This document shows, in pieces, positions 26,217 to 35,850 of a stretch of 64,000 bases of DNA. Made by a program: the position numbers and the translations under genes. The notes under the pieces are model-generated. The model did no database searches. It was not told the DNA's origin and worked only from the letters and a program-made list of their open reading frames with translations. How positions within the stretch are numbered: position 1 is the first letter of the stretch; every line of letters starts with the position of its first letter. The stretch covers positions 310,001 to 374,000 of the forward strand of contig CAWCVC010000011.1 of NCBI GenBank assembly GCA_963798805.1. The letters run 5' to 3'. The stretch comes from CAVZCK01 sp963798805. GTDB taxonomy: Bacteria > Pseudomonadota > Alphaproteobacteria > Rhizobiales > Rhodomicrobiaceae.

Positions 26217-27377
26217 ATGAGCGTGCGCGCCGACAAGCTCGGCGTGGTGATCGCCGCGATCGGCATCTATGGAACGGCTGTCGCTCCCTTCGTGACATTG
26301 CGGGCAAACCGCATTGTTCCCGGCGAGGGACGCATGATCCTCGACGCGCTGCCGCCCTGGGCCGGCATCCTGCTTTTATCAGTCATCATTGTTGGTGGCA
26401 TCGTTGCGCTCCTCAGGACGCAGGCTCCGGCGCGTCTCGCCGCGGCGGTGGCGGCGCTTGCGGCGCTGACGGTGCTGGTCGGCATCGCCGCGCGTCATCT
26501 GACGCCAGCTGAAAACGCCTATGCCCGTGTCTCGCCGGCATCCGGCTTCTGGCTGCTTCTGTTTGCTTTCGCGCTGCTCGCGGCCGACGCGCTGACGCGG
26601 CTCAGGCTTTCGCCATGGGCGCGGATCGTCGCGCTCACAGTTGCGGCCGCGGTCGTCTGGCTTCTGCTCGCCCTCGGGGGCTGGGACGGGTTGTCGATCC
26701 TGAAGGAATATGCCAGCCGCGCCGACAGCTTCTGGGCCGAGGCCGGCCGGCACGTGACGCTGACCCTGGGCTCGCTCACGGCGGCGGCCATCGTCGGGAT
26801 TCCGCTCGGTGTCCTCTGTCACCGCGTCGACGCCCTACGCGATGCTGTGCTGAACGTGCTCAATGCCATCCAGACCATCCCGTCGATCGCGCTGTTCGGC
26901 ATTCTGATCGCTCCGCTCGGCTGGATCGCCGCCAATGTGCCCGGCGCCGCGGCGATCGGCCTGCACGGCATCGGCGTGGCGCCGGCCTTCCTCGCGCTCT
27001 TCCTCTATTCGCTGCTGCCGGTGGTCGCCAATACGGTGGTTGGCCTTGCTGGCGTACCGGGCGAAGCCAATGATGCGGCGCGCGGGGTCGGCATGACCGA
27101 CCGCCAACGGCTCTTCCAGGTCGAATTCCCGCTTGCCCTTCCTGTCATCCTGACAGGCATCCGTATCGTCCTGGTGCAGAACATCGGGATGGCAACAATC
27201 GCGGCGCTGATCGGTGGCGGCGGTTTCGGCGTCTTCGTCTTCCAAGGCATTGGCCAGACGGCGGCGGATCTGGTGCTGCTCGGCGCGCTGCCGACCGTGG
27301 CGCTGGCCTTCGCGGCAGCAGTCATTCTCGATGCCATCATCGAACTCAGTCGGGTGGGCAGGGGGCGCAGGGCATGA
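26217..27377 (+). CDS. yehY: Osmoprotectant ABC transporter permease (YehY-like)
   Basis: 386 aa. The N-terminal ~165 residues hold four extra membrane helices found in YehY but not YehW. They are followed by an OpuBD-type permease domain with the EAA-like loop (GEANDAARGVGMTDRQRLFQVEFPLALP). It forms the membrane channel with YehW. It begins 40 bp after yehZ and overlaps yehX by 4 bp (ATGA). Confidence 0.9.
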   Translation: MSVRADKLGVVIAAIGIYGTAVAPFVTLRANRIVPGEGRMILDALPPWAGILLLSVIIVGGIVALLRTQAPARLAAAVAALAALTVLVGIAARHLTPAENAYARVSPASGFWLLLFAFALLAADALTRLRLSPWARIVALTVAAAVVWLLLALGGWDGLSILKEYASRADSFWAEAGRHVTLTLGSLTAAAIVGIPLGVLCHRVDALRDAVLNVLNAIQTIPSIALFGILIAPLGWIAANVPGAAAIGLHGIGVAPAFLALFLYSLLPVVANTVVGLAGVPGEANDAARGVGMTDRQRLFQVEFPLALPVILTGIRIVLVQNIGMATIAALIGGGGFGVFVFQGIGQTAADLVLLGALPTVALAFAAAVILDAIIELSRVGRGRRA

Positions 27378-28312
27378 TCGAGATCGAAAACGTCACCAAA
27401 CGTTATGGCGACCACGACGTCGTCAGCAATGTCTCGCTGGTGATCCGGCCGCGCACCATCGCTGCGGTCGTCGGCACCTCCGGTTCCGGCAAGACGACGC
27501 TGTTACGTATGATCAACCGGCTGGTCGAGCCGACATCCGGCGTCATCAGGCTCGACGGCGTCGATAACCGCGAAGTCGCCAGCTACGAGCTTCGCCGCCA
27601 CATCGGCTATGTCATCCAGGGGCACGGGCTGTTCCCGCATCGGACTGTCGCCGAGAACATCGCCACGGTGCCGAGATTGCTCGGCTGGGACAAGGCGCGG
27701 ATTCGTGCGAGGGTCGAGGACCTGCTGACGTTGTTCCAACTCAATCCGGACGAGTTCGGGCCACGCTATCCGCATGAATTGTCCGGCGGCCAGCAGCAGC
27801 GTGTCGGCGTGGCGCGAGCGCTCGCTGCCGAGCCAAACGTGCTGCTGATGGATGAGCCGTTCGGCGCCCTCGACCCGGTCATCCGCGCCAAAGCGCAGGA
27901 GGACCTGCTCGCAATCCAGAAGCATTTCGGGACGACGATCATCCTGGTCACCCATGATATGGAAGAGGCCATTCGCCTCGGCCAGATGATCGCGGTCATG
28001 GATGCCGGCAAGGTGCTGCAATACGCCTCGCCGGCGGAAATCTTGACCAGGCCGGCGACAGTTTTCGTCGAGACACTGGTTGGAACCGGCGAGCGGCCGT
28101 TCAAGCTGCTCTCGCTCGGTGCCGTCACCGATGCGGTCGAACCCGGCACGGCAGAAGGTGAGGCGATTCCCGCTGCCGCGACCCAGCGTGATGCGCTGGC
28201 AGAACTTCTATGGTCCGGCAGGCCGGCCCTGCCGGTTACAGGCGCAGACGGACGGAACCTTGGCAAGGTGACGGTCGACGGCCTCATCAAGCGGGCGGCG
28301 CGACCGGCATGA
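27374..28312 (+). CDS. yehX: Osmoprotectant ABC transporter ATP-binding protein (YehX-like)
   Basis: 312 aa. Complete ABC ATPase: Walker A GTSGSGKTT, Q-loop VIQGHGLFPHRTV, signature LSGGQQQRVG, Walker B LLMDEPFGALD, H-loop VTHDMEE. The C-terminal ~75 residues resemble a reduced CBS-type regulatory tail as in OpuA/ProV-like ATPases. It powers the YehYW permease. Overlaps yehY and yehW by 4 bp each. Confidence 0.94.
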   Translation: MIEIENVTKRYGDHDVVSNVSLVIRPRTIAAVVGTSGSGKTTLLRMINRLVEPTSGVIRLDGVDNREVASYELRRHIGYVIQGHGLFPHRTVAENIATVPRLLGWDKARIRARVEDLLTLFQLNPDEFGPRYPHELSGGQQQRVGVARALAAEPNVLLMDEPFGALDPVIRAKAQEDLLAIQKHFGTTIILVTHDMEEAIRLGQMIAVMDAGKVLQYASPAEILTRPATVFVETLVGTGERPFKLLSLGAVTDAVEPGTAEGEAIPAAATQRDALAELLWSGRPALPVTGADGRNLGKVTVDGLIKRAARPA

Positions 28313-29058
28313 AGCCGTCCCTGCCGACACTGCTGAGGCTTGGCGCATTCGCGCTGCTGGTGGCGTTCATCACTGAGCCGCAATGGTTCGAGGCGGTGTT
28401 CAAGCCGCTGACGGAGAACAACGCGCCGGCAATCTACGATCGCGGCAGCCTCTTTTCGCTGACGCTCTCCCATCTATACACCGTCGCACTGGCGACGGCG
28501 GCGGCGACCGTGCTCGCGGTGTCGCTGGCGATCCTGGTGACGCGGCCATTCGGCGCCGAGTTCCTCCCGCTCTCCCGCAGCCTGGTCAATATCGGCCAGA
28601 CCTTTCCGCCGGTCGCGGTGCTGGCGCTGGCCGTGCCGGTGGTCGGTTTTGGCGAGACGCCAACGCTGATCGCGCTGTTTCTCTATGGCCTCCTGCCGAT
28701 CTTCGAGAACACGTTGGCCGGGCTCACGACCCTGCCCGAGCCGGTGGTCGAGGCGGCAAAAGGCGTCGGCATGACCGACCGTCAGCGGCTGATCACGGTC
28801 GAGCTGCCGCTCGCACTGCCCGTGATCCTCGCCGGCATCCGGCTTTCGGTGGTGATCAGCCTCGCCACCGCGACCATCGGCTCGACGGTCGCCGCGAAAA
28901 CGCTCGGCGAAGTGATCATCGCCGGGCTGTTGTCCAACAATCTCGCTTTCGTGTTGCAGGGCGGCCTGATCGTAGCCGTGCTGGCTGTACTCATCCACGA
29001 CGCGTTCGGCATCCTGGAGCGAGCCGCCATGCGCCGAACCAAGCGGCTGCAAGCCTAA
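28309..29058 (+). CDS. yehW: Osmoprotectant ABC transporter permease (YehW-like)
   Basis: 249 aa from the ATG at 28309, which overlaps the yehX stop (ATGA); an upstream in-frame start would sit inside yehX. Six predicted helices and the same GVGMTDRQRLITVELPLALP coupling loop as YehY, showing they are paired permeases. Its TAA stop coincides with one end of a family B element. Confidence 0.92.
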   Translation: MKPSLPTLLRLGAFALLVAFITEPQWFEAVFKPLTENNAPAIYDRGSLFSLTLSHLYTVALATAAATVLAVSLAILVTRPFGAEFLPLSRSLVNIGQTFPPVAVLALAVPVVGFGETPTLIALFLYGLLPIFENTLAGLTTLPEPVVEAAKGVGMTDRQRLITVELPLALPVILAGIRLSVVISLATATIGSTVAAKTLGEVIIAGLLSNNLAFVLQGGLIVAVLAVLIHDAFGILERAAMRRTKRLQA

Positions 29059-29137
29059 ATGCGCACGGACAAATCCGATGTCAAAACAAATAGGTAGAGC
29101 GGCGCTTCTGATCCCAATTAAAAGTCCGCCGCTCTAG
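29055..29137. repeat. Family B intergenic element, copy 3 (inverted, shortened)
   Basis: 83 bp, the reverse of copies at 11848 and 56338: on the minus strand it begins CTAGAGCGGCGGACTTTTAA and ends GGATTTGTCCGTGCGCATTTAG. The RPE hairpin half has been reduced. Both ends overlap stop codons, TAA of yehW (29056-29058) and TAG of the esterase remnant (29136-29134). Confidence 0.75.
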
Positions 29138-30544
29138 CGATCCTGGCCCCACACTTTCTGCCAAAGGTCGAGTTGGGCCTTGAGCGGATCGGACACGACG
29201 ACGGCCCGGTCATTGGTGAAGTTCATAATCCGCTCGACGCCCGGTTCATGGCGCGACCATTTCGGCCGCCCGTTGCCGTTGGGATCGCCGGTCTTGCCGA
29301 ATGAGACCCAGTAGGCACTCGACAGCGCCCCGGGCGACAAGGTCGGCAAGATACCGCGCCGGCTCCGTCATCGTCCGGTCGGCGAAAACCTACTGCTTCA
29401 GCTCGTCGAGCGTCTTATCTCCATTCGGATCGTAGAGCTTGCCGGCCTCCGCAGTGTAAGGCCCGAAAACCGCAAACAGCTCATCCTTGCTGCTCGCCGC
29501 CCCCACGGCCAGATCCCGGTTGTGGGCGCCGATAATCATCGGCACTTTCGCCCAATGCCCCGCCGCGATCGCGGCTGCCGGCGTCTCGGAGACAAGCTTT
29601 CCATCAATCATCGATCCAGCAACGCCGATGATCGGCTTACCAGCCGCCAGCGCCGCAACGACGAGCTTCGAATCGGTGCCTTTGATCAACTCCTCCGCCG
29701 GAAGCGCCCGCAACGCTTTCAGCGCCTTCCCGCCTGCGCCCTCGACGCCCACCGAGTGCGCGTAGTCGACGGCCATCTTCTCAGCCCGCGCAAGCTCGGT
29801 CATGCCGACGACCTTGACGCGCGGTGTCGGAATGCCGGGCGACTGCAGGATCGCCCGATTGAAGAGGCCGCGCGACAGAGGCGAGGTGAGATGCACGAGG
29901 ACAGAGCCGCCGCCGGCCGATTCGCCGAAAATCGTCACTGCCTTTGGATCGCCGCCAAACGCTTCGATATTGCGTTGAACCCATTGTAGCGCGGCACGCT
30001 GATCCATATAGCCATAGTTGCCATGAAGCTCGTGTGGTGTCTCCGCGATCAATGCCGGGTGGGCGAAGAATCCGAGCCGGCCCAGCCGATAGTTCATGCT
30101 GACGACGATCACTCCCTGCTTCGCCAGCGCGTCGGCCGGGTAAAGCGAGGTCTGGCCGTGCACGAGCGCGCCGCCGTAGATCCAGACCATGACGGGCAGC
30201 GGTCGGATCTTCCGGGCGGGGCGCCAGACATTCAGCATCAGGCAATCTTCCGACTTCGGCACATTGTCCGTCTGCATGCATTCCGGGCCGAACTTCGTCG
30301 CATCGCGGACGCCGCGCCAATGTCTTACCGGCTGCGGCGCGCGCCAGCGTAGGGCGCCGAGGGGCGGCTTGGCATAGGGAATGCCCTTGAAGCTGATGAC
30401 GCCGCGCGCCTCCGAGCCACGAAGCTTGCCGCTGTCGATCTCCACGACAGGCGATTTGGCAGCGCTCGATTGCGCCGAGGCCGGGCTGGCAATCGCGCCT
30501 ACCAACAGCAGAGCCCAAAAAGTAGAATGGAGAATTTCTTGCAT
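29134..30544 (-). pseudogene. Type-B carboxylesterase, inactivated
   Basis: The start at 30544 gives a signal peptide and a good N-terminal two-thirds of a carboxylesterase: GISFKGIPYAKPP-like segment, SEDCLMLNVWRPA, YGGALVHGQ (oxyanion), nucleophile elbow GESAGGGSV. An in-frame TAG follows LDELKQ (29392-29390). Beyond it VFADRTMTEPARYL continues the family sequence, then ~100 codons including the catalytic-His region are missing. The last 60 residues (AYWVSFGKTGDPNGNGRPKW) are in another frame. One stop, one deletion and one frame change mean no active enzyme. Confidence 0.85.
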
Positions 30545-30576
30545 GCGAGCCTCCTCGCATCGAGCCAGATGAAAAC

Positions 30577-30832
30577 GGCGGCTGGGCCTCGAACGAACGG
30601 TCCGCTGACCTTCTGCAACCAGTTCGTCGCATCGATAGGTCTGATCAGGCGCAGCCGCGAGCACGTACAAAAGAACCCTCTTGAAGTTTTCCAACCCATC
30701 ACGCAACGACAGCGGCGCTGCGTGATTGACAATGTCGGGATGAATAAAGGTTTCAAACACCACGTCATTCAGATCAGGAAAGGCCGCGAACCATGAGCGC
30801 ACGAGACCTTTGTTAAATTCCTGCTGAGACAT
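30577..30832 (-). pseudogene. SnoaL-like ester cyclase fragment
   Basis: The start at 30832 reads MSQQEFNKGLVRSWFAAFPD, then FIHPDIVNHAA and DGLENFKRVLLYVL, a good match to the N-terminal half of SnoaL-like polyketide cyclase / ester cyclase proteins. After ~75 residues (DELVAEGQRTV) similarity ends and the frame runs into the esterase start. The family is usually ~130-150 aa, so half is lost. It is fused in frame to the esterase remnant. Confidence 0.6.
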
Positions 30833-30949
30833 GGATCTCCTCGCGAGTGCCGCCAGGGTAACCTGCATTTTGTCGGAATGGAACGTCTGGTCGTAGTGAC
30901 GATCGTCTGCTCAATGCCGGCACCTGGGATGCCGTAACACCCGAAGCAC

Positions 30950-32911
30950 TCAATCTCTTCGCCTCATGAAGCCATCGAAGAATGCCGCGAGCTCCGCATA
31001 GGCGTCGAGCGGCAGAACATGGGCAACATATTGATCCGGCCGTACGACAACCATGCAGCCCTTATCCCGATCGATGCCGCGCATGTCGAAAATGTCATTG
31101 CCGCTTTTCAAGTCGGGGCAGAACATCTTCTCGTAGTCACGAAGCCCGTAGCGGCCCTTCCGGGGCAACAGGAAAGAGGGCATGGTCTCGATGGCAAGTT
31201 CGCGATGGCCCTGCTGGAAGATCGCCCGAACATCGATGACGGAGTCGATATCGGCGCCCTGCGGGGTGTATCGCTTGACGGGAGACTCGCTCGGTTCGGC
31301 AAGAAACGCGCAGAAAGCCCCGATGCCGGAGGACGGGCTAGCCGGATCTTCCGCCCCGGAAAAGGCAAAGACACGCCAGCGGCCGTCGGCCCTGACCGTG
31401 TGCCCCAATTGGATAGGCTTGGCGTCCGCCAAGCGGATGACCGGCGCCGAATGGAAACGCATGCCGATGACCTGGCCCTCAGCCAGATGCTGATAGGTCG
31501 GCTCGGCGGCGATGATCGAGGGCGAGTACTTTGTCGCTGTTCCAGCAGTGAAGCGCCCCTGCTTGATGAAATATCTCTGGAACTCCGCCGGATCGACGCC
31601 TTCACTGCCGGCATGGCTCGCGTCCTTCGGCGGCGCGCTGAACATGCTGGCCCATTCGCGATCGAAGTCGATTAGCTCCTTGGCAATCGCCCGGCGTTCC
31701 GCCGAGTAGGTATGAAGGAGCTGCGGCGTGGACTGCCCCCGCAGGACGGAGGCCAGTTTCCAGCCCAGATTGAACGTGTCCTGCATGGAAACGTTCATGC
31801 CCTGCCCAGCCTTCGGGCTATGCGTATGGCAGGCGTCGCCGGCGATGAACACACGCGGGAAGCGCGTCGCGACCCGTTCGTCCGGAACATCGTCAAACTT
31901 GTCGCAAAGCCGCTGGCCGATCTCGTAGACCGACCACCACGCCACCTCCTTCACCTCCAGGGTGTAGGGCTGCAGGATGCGCTGCGCCGCCGCGATCAGA
32001 TGGTCGACGGTGATGTTCCGGCTCGCGACCCGCTCATTTTCGTTCAGCTTATCGAGCTCGACATAGAGGCGGACCAGATAGCCGCCTTCCCGGGGGATGA
32101 TCAGGAGATTGCCTTCGCTCGCCGATTGGATCGCCGTCTTCAGGCGGATGTCAGGGAAGTCGGTGACCGCCAGGACATCCATAACGCCCCAGGCCTGATT
32201 GGCCGAATCTCCGTGAAGCGCCAGTCCAAGCGACTGACGCACTACGCTGCGCGCCCCGTCACAACCGACCACATATCGGGCCTTGACCATTTCCACCTGA
32301 CCTTCATGCGAAGGATCGATCCGCTCGAGCCTGGCCGTCACCGGGTAGGCCGGAGCGCTGCTGCTCGAGGCGACTGCTGCGGGATCGACCTGGAGATCGA
32401 TCAGGCGCCGCGAATAGTCCGGCTCCAGGCGGAGAGGCGAATGGCGCATGACTTCCAGATAGAAATCATGCACACGCGCCTGGTTCAGAACCACATGCGG
32501 GAGCTCGGAGAGATCATCTTCGACATCTTGGACGCGGCCAGCGCGGACGATGCTGTTGCGATGGGTTTGATCGGGCTTCCAGAACGTCGTCTCACTGATC
32601 CAGCAGGCCTCCTTCAGCACGCGCTCACTGAAGCCGAAGGCTTCGAACATTTCCATCGTGCGGCAGGCGATCCCGTCGGCCTGGCCGAGACCCAGCGGGC
32701 CGGATTTCTGCTCGACGATGCGAGTCCGGATTTCGGGAAATGCTGCCAGTTGCGCGGCCAAGGTCAGACCGGCCGGTCCGCTGCCAACGATCAGGACATC
32801 GACGTCCTCGGGAAGACGCTCGGAAGGATGGGAAACATTGTGGTGCGCAGCTGGTTCGGAAATCCCCGGATCGCCGGTTTTGAAGCCGTTGAGATGGAAT
32901 TGCATGGGCAC
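30950..32911 (-). CDS. FAD-dependent aromatic monooxygenase, phenol 2-monooxygenase family
   Basis: 653 aa, the length of phenol hydroxylase / 3-hydroxybenzoate 4-monooxygenase type enzymes. Rossmann FAD motif VDVLIVGSGPAGLTLA (~residue 38), the DG motif VVGCDGARSVVRQSLG, and the second FAD motif FIAGDACHTHSPKAGQGMN. The C-terminal ~170 residues are the thioredoxin-like domain of this family (QLGHTVRADGRWRVFAF). It would hydroxylate a phenolic ring using NAD(P)H and O2. The exact substrate cannot be read from sequence. It stands alone, 80 bp from the esterase remnants. Confidence 0.88.
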   Translation of the reverse strand: MPMQFHLNGFKTGDPGISEPAAHHNVSHPSERLPEDVDVLIVGSGPAGLTLAAQLAAFPEIRTRIVEQKSGPLGLGQADGIACRTMEMFEAFGFSERVLKEACWISETTFWKPDQTHRNSIVRAGRVQDVEDDLSELPHVVLNQARVHDFYLEVMRHSPLRLEPDYSRRLIDLQVDPAAVASSSSAPAYPVTARLERIDPSHEGQVEMVKARYVVGCDGARSVVRQSLGLALHGDSANQAWGVMDVLAVTDFPDIRLKTAIQSASEGNLLIIPREGGYLVRLYVELDKLNENERVASRNITVDHLIAAAQRILQPYTLEVKEVAWWSVYEIGQRLCDKFDDVPDERVATRFPRVFIAGDACHTHSPKAGQGMNVSMQDTFNLGWKLASVLRGQSTPQLLHTYSAERRAIAKELIDFDREWASMFSAPPKDASHAGSEGVDPAEFQRYFIKQGRFTAGTATKYSPSIIAAEPTYQHLAEGQVIGMRFHSAPVIRLADAKPIQLGHTVRADGRWRVFAFSGAEDPASPSSGIGAFCAFLAEPSESPVKRYTPQGADIDSVIDVRAIFQQGHRELAIETMPSFLLPRKGRYGLRDYEKMFCPDLKSGNDIFDMRGIDRDKGCMVVVRPDQYVAHVLPLDAYAELAAFFDGFMRRRD

Positions 32912-33160
32912 CTACTCTCTTCGAAAGTGTCATATCGCGGTTTTGGGACCGCCTGTGGTGGCACTTTCCGAAGTCACACCGGCTTCGCTCAGTACTCGAT
33001 TTGATACGCCTGATCCTGCTCGCAACGATGGTCGCTAGCCGATCTTATTCAGCCGCAGTTAGAAATTGCGCTGGCGAATGTGGCGCAAGGCATTGAACTT
33101 GCGTAGGAAATGGGTGTCGCAGCCATCCTATGCGCGCCGCAGCGCAGAGCCACACCCGCC

Positions 33161-34528
33161 ATGACCGACGATAGCCCGCTCACCGTTCCCTATCCAGCCG
33201 TGTCGCGCAAGAAAGTCACAGCTGCCTTCGATGGCGGTCGTCTCTCCTCCGACAGCGGCGTCATGCTGCTCGCGCTTGCCGAGCGTCGGCGGGCTCTCTC
33301 CCAAACTCTCGCTGCTTTGATCGCCGACCGGCGCGATCGGGCGCATATTACGCACACAGTTGAGGACATACTGAAAGGGCGCATGTTGGCGATCGCCTGC
33401 GGCTACGCGGATGGCAATGACTTCGACTGGCTGCGCTGCGATGCCGCCTTCAAGCTTGCCTGCGGGCGGCTGCCCGACACGGGCAATGATCTATGCTCGC
33501 AGCCGACCATCTCGCGCTGGGAGAACGCGCCGACGCTGAAGGAGATCATCCGCCTGACCTATGCGCTCGTCGACATCTGGTGCCGGAGCTACAAGATGCC
33601 GCCGGCATCGGTGGTGCTGGACATCGATGACACGCTCGACGTGGTGCACGGTCATCAGAAACTGTCGGAATGGAACGCCCATTACGACGAGCGCTGCTTT
33701 CTGCCGATCCACATCTATGAGACAGCGACGGGCCGCCCGGTCACCATGATCCTGCGTCCGGGCAAGACGCCCTCAGGCAAGGAAGTCCGTGGATTACTGC
33801 GCCGTCTGATCAATCGCATTCGCCGGCATTGGTCCGATACGCGCATCACCATTCGTGGCGATAGTCACTACGGCCGAGAAGAAGTTATGAGCTGGTGTGA
33901 GGCCAATGGCATCGACTATGTCTTCGGCTTTGCTGGCAATACCGTGCTCGACCGCTTGGTTGAACCGGAGGCCGATGATATCCGGACGCGCCGCGCCGAG
34001 GAGCAACTTGCCGTTCTGCGCGGCTTCGCCGAAACGCGCTATGCGGCAAAATCCTGGGCCAGGGAGCGCCGTGTTGTGGCACGTATCGAGGCGAGCGCCA
34101 GTCATGAGGACGACATGCTCCGCCGCGGGCTCGACATCCGCTATGCCGTCACCTCGCTGGCGAAAGGCAACGCCGAGCACATCTATGCGACCCTCTACTG
34201 CGAGAGGGGACAGGCAGAGAATCTGATCAAGCAACATAAAGCGCAACTCGCATCCGATCGCACCAGCTGCCGATCGCCGCTTGCTAATCAGATGCGGCTC
34301 ATTCTGCACACCGCCGCCTATTGGCTGATGCTCGATGTGCGCGATTGCGTGCCGTCCTGGCATCCTTTGCGGCAAAGCGAGTTCGCCAGCATTCGCCTGC
34401 GCCTGCTGAAAATCGCCGGACGTTTCGTCGAGACCGCGAGCCGCATCCGTGTGGCACTCGCCTCGTGCTGCCCGGAGGCCGAGCTGTTCAGCCTCGTTGC
34501 CTTCCGGCTGCAATCGTCCGGGCCATGA
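33161..34528 (+). CDS. IS1380-family transposase
   Basis: 455 aa from the ATG at 33161 (a longer frame begins at 33110). Typical IS1380 DDE transposase: TAAFDGGRLSSDSGVMLLA near the start, first Asp in VVLDIDDTLDVVHGHQ, second in ITIRGDSHYGREEVM, Glu in CERGQAENLIKQHKAQLASD. Apparently intact. I did not find clear terminal repeats. Confidence 0.93.
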   Translation: MTDDSPLTVPYPAVSRKKVTAAFDGGRLSSDSGVMLLALAERRRALSQTLAALIADRRDRAHITHTVEDILKGRMLAIACGYADGNDFDWLRCDAAFKLACGRLPDTGNDLCSQPTISRWENAPTLKEIIRLTYALVDIWCRSYKMPPASVVLDIDDTLDVVHGHQKLSEWNAHYDERCFLPIHIYETATGRPVTMILRPGKTPSGKEVRGLLRRLINRIRRHWSDTRITIRGDSHYGREEVMSWCEANGIDYVFGFAGNTVLDRLVEPEADDIRTRRAEEQLAVLRGFAETRYAAKSWARERRVVARIEASASHEDDMLRRGLDIRYAVTSLAKGNAEHIYATLYCERGQAENLIKQHKAQLASDRTSCRSPLANQMRLILHTAAYWLMLDVRDCVPSWHPLRQSEFASIRLRLLKIAGRFVETASRIRVALASCCPEAELFSLVAFRLQSSGP

Positions 34529-34829
34529 ATGGTGGGGCATGACCGCCCCAGGAGCCCGGACCATCCACCTTCAGCGCGTCGACAGCGTACTCGAGCCGAT
34601 CAGCCTGCCGGACGTGTCCGCACAGGACGGATCACCTCGCCCAGCAAGAACGGAAAGAAGATAGCCTGCTCGGACGCATAAGAACGGCTAGCCATCCATC
34701 ATGGTCGTCCGATTCTGGCCCAAAGCTTGAGTAGGTGTCTATGCCAATGTCTTCTCACACCCGCTTCTCTGCCGTTCGTCCGGTGATTGATGAGGCGACT
34801 TGAACGTCGCCCCGCTTGTGTCGACGCTG
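34529..34829. other. Intergenic, no recognised feature
   Basis: 300 bp between the IS1380 transposase and the 0.69-kb direct repeat. It probably includes the right end of the IS, but no terminal inverted repeat could be paired by eye. Confidence 0.35.
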
Positions 34830-35520
34830 CAGCCAACGCCGATCCCCTCGCCGGGTGTCCCCGCGAGGTTTCGCGATTTTGTCTGGGCATGATCTTTACC
34901 GCAAAACCGGTTCCCACTTTTGCGGGATCATGCACCAATTCCGCCCCAAAGGGACGGCGCGGGCAGCCGTGAGGCTGGTCCGTATGTATTTGTCAGCCTC
35001 TCGGCTGCCCACGCGCGGCGATATTCTGGCTCAGCTCCGCCTCTTACCCAGCATGGGGCGCCGGCAGCGCTCTTCCGAGCCGGCCGTCGCACGAAAGCCG
35101 CTCCATTGCCACGAGGCGCATCGATCCGAACGCAGGCTTGGCCGGAGTTCGGCAAAATCGATGCGCAAAAAGATCGCATCGGTTCACCGGATGCCGGCCT
35201 CGGCCTTCATCCATTCGATACGCCCGGCAGCGCCCCGGAGCTCATCGAGCCAGGGGGCGGGGCAGCGGCTTTCCGGCCCGCATCTCGCGCCGGCGACCCC
35301 TTTGACCCGCGCATTCCAGCCAACGGGTGGGTCGGAGCGGAACCCCTGGGCACGGGTTCGTTACACCACCCCGCGCGGCCGGCCTCATCTTTCTCACGAC
35401 TCGGCCGTGGCACGCAAGAATTACCCAGGCACCGCAATCGCTTCCCGCAAGGCCAAGTCGGTCTTAAGCCCGGCGTCCCTTCGGGAGAAGCGACGGGGGC
35501 GAGTATAGGAGCGGCGGGAA
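34830..35520. repeat. 0.69-kb direct repeat, copy 1 (second copy 58226-58916)
   Basis: About 691 bp, essentially identical to 58226-58916 for the first ~650 bp, then a short divergent patch and a common end. Same orientation, 23.4 kb apart. It opens with AGCCAACGCCGATCCCCTCG and contains an RPE-type palindrome at 34887-34933. Frames of 217-230 codons run through it on the plus strand in two phases, but neither resembles a known protein, and the minus strand shows protein-like stretches with stops. It could be a non-autonomous mobile unit or a decayed gene duplicated with its flank. Confidence 0.8.
34887..34933. repeat. RPE-type palindrome (family C), copy 1
   Basis: GCATGATC ... GCAAAACCGG ... 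TTTTGC ... GATCATGC, a 47-bp imperfect palindrome of the rhizobial palindromic element type. It is part of the 0.69-kb direct repeat; the twin is at 58283-58329. Confidence 0.75.
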
Positions 35521-35850
35521 GAGCGGGGATAAGTTTGTCTTGCGGGCCGCTGATTAACCTGAAGGAGGCGTAAATTTAGGGACTGAATTGATCAGCGATG
35601 GGCGAGAACACCGTTTAGCGCCTAAGGCAGCTTGCCCCTTGAAGCGGCCCTTCAGTACCGGCTCGCTTTTTCGGATCGGCCATCTCAACCCACTTGCAAT
35701 TCTCGCGGCGGCTTGTAAGCCGGTGATCGGCAAGCGGCGTCATTGGTCGAAAATGTCGGAGGATGTGGCCTTGTGCACCGAGCCGGGGATGCGTCACGCC
35801 GACAAATCTTATGCCGATCAAAGAGCCGGCCGCAGCGCATTGGAAATGCT

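Noticed and set aside
31712..33004. 430-codon plus-strand frame opposite the phenol-hydroxylase-like gene
   Set aside because: Shadow frame; the minus strand has clear FAD motifs.
34816..35573. Two overlapping 217-230 codon frames as genes in the 0.69-kb repeat (also 58215-59104)
   Set aside because: Two different phases are equally open, no good ribosome site, low-complexity composition, and the ends of the frames lie in divergent flank. Kept as a repeat, not as genes.
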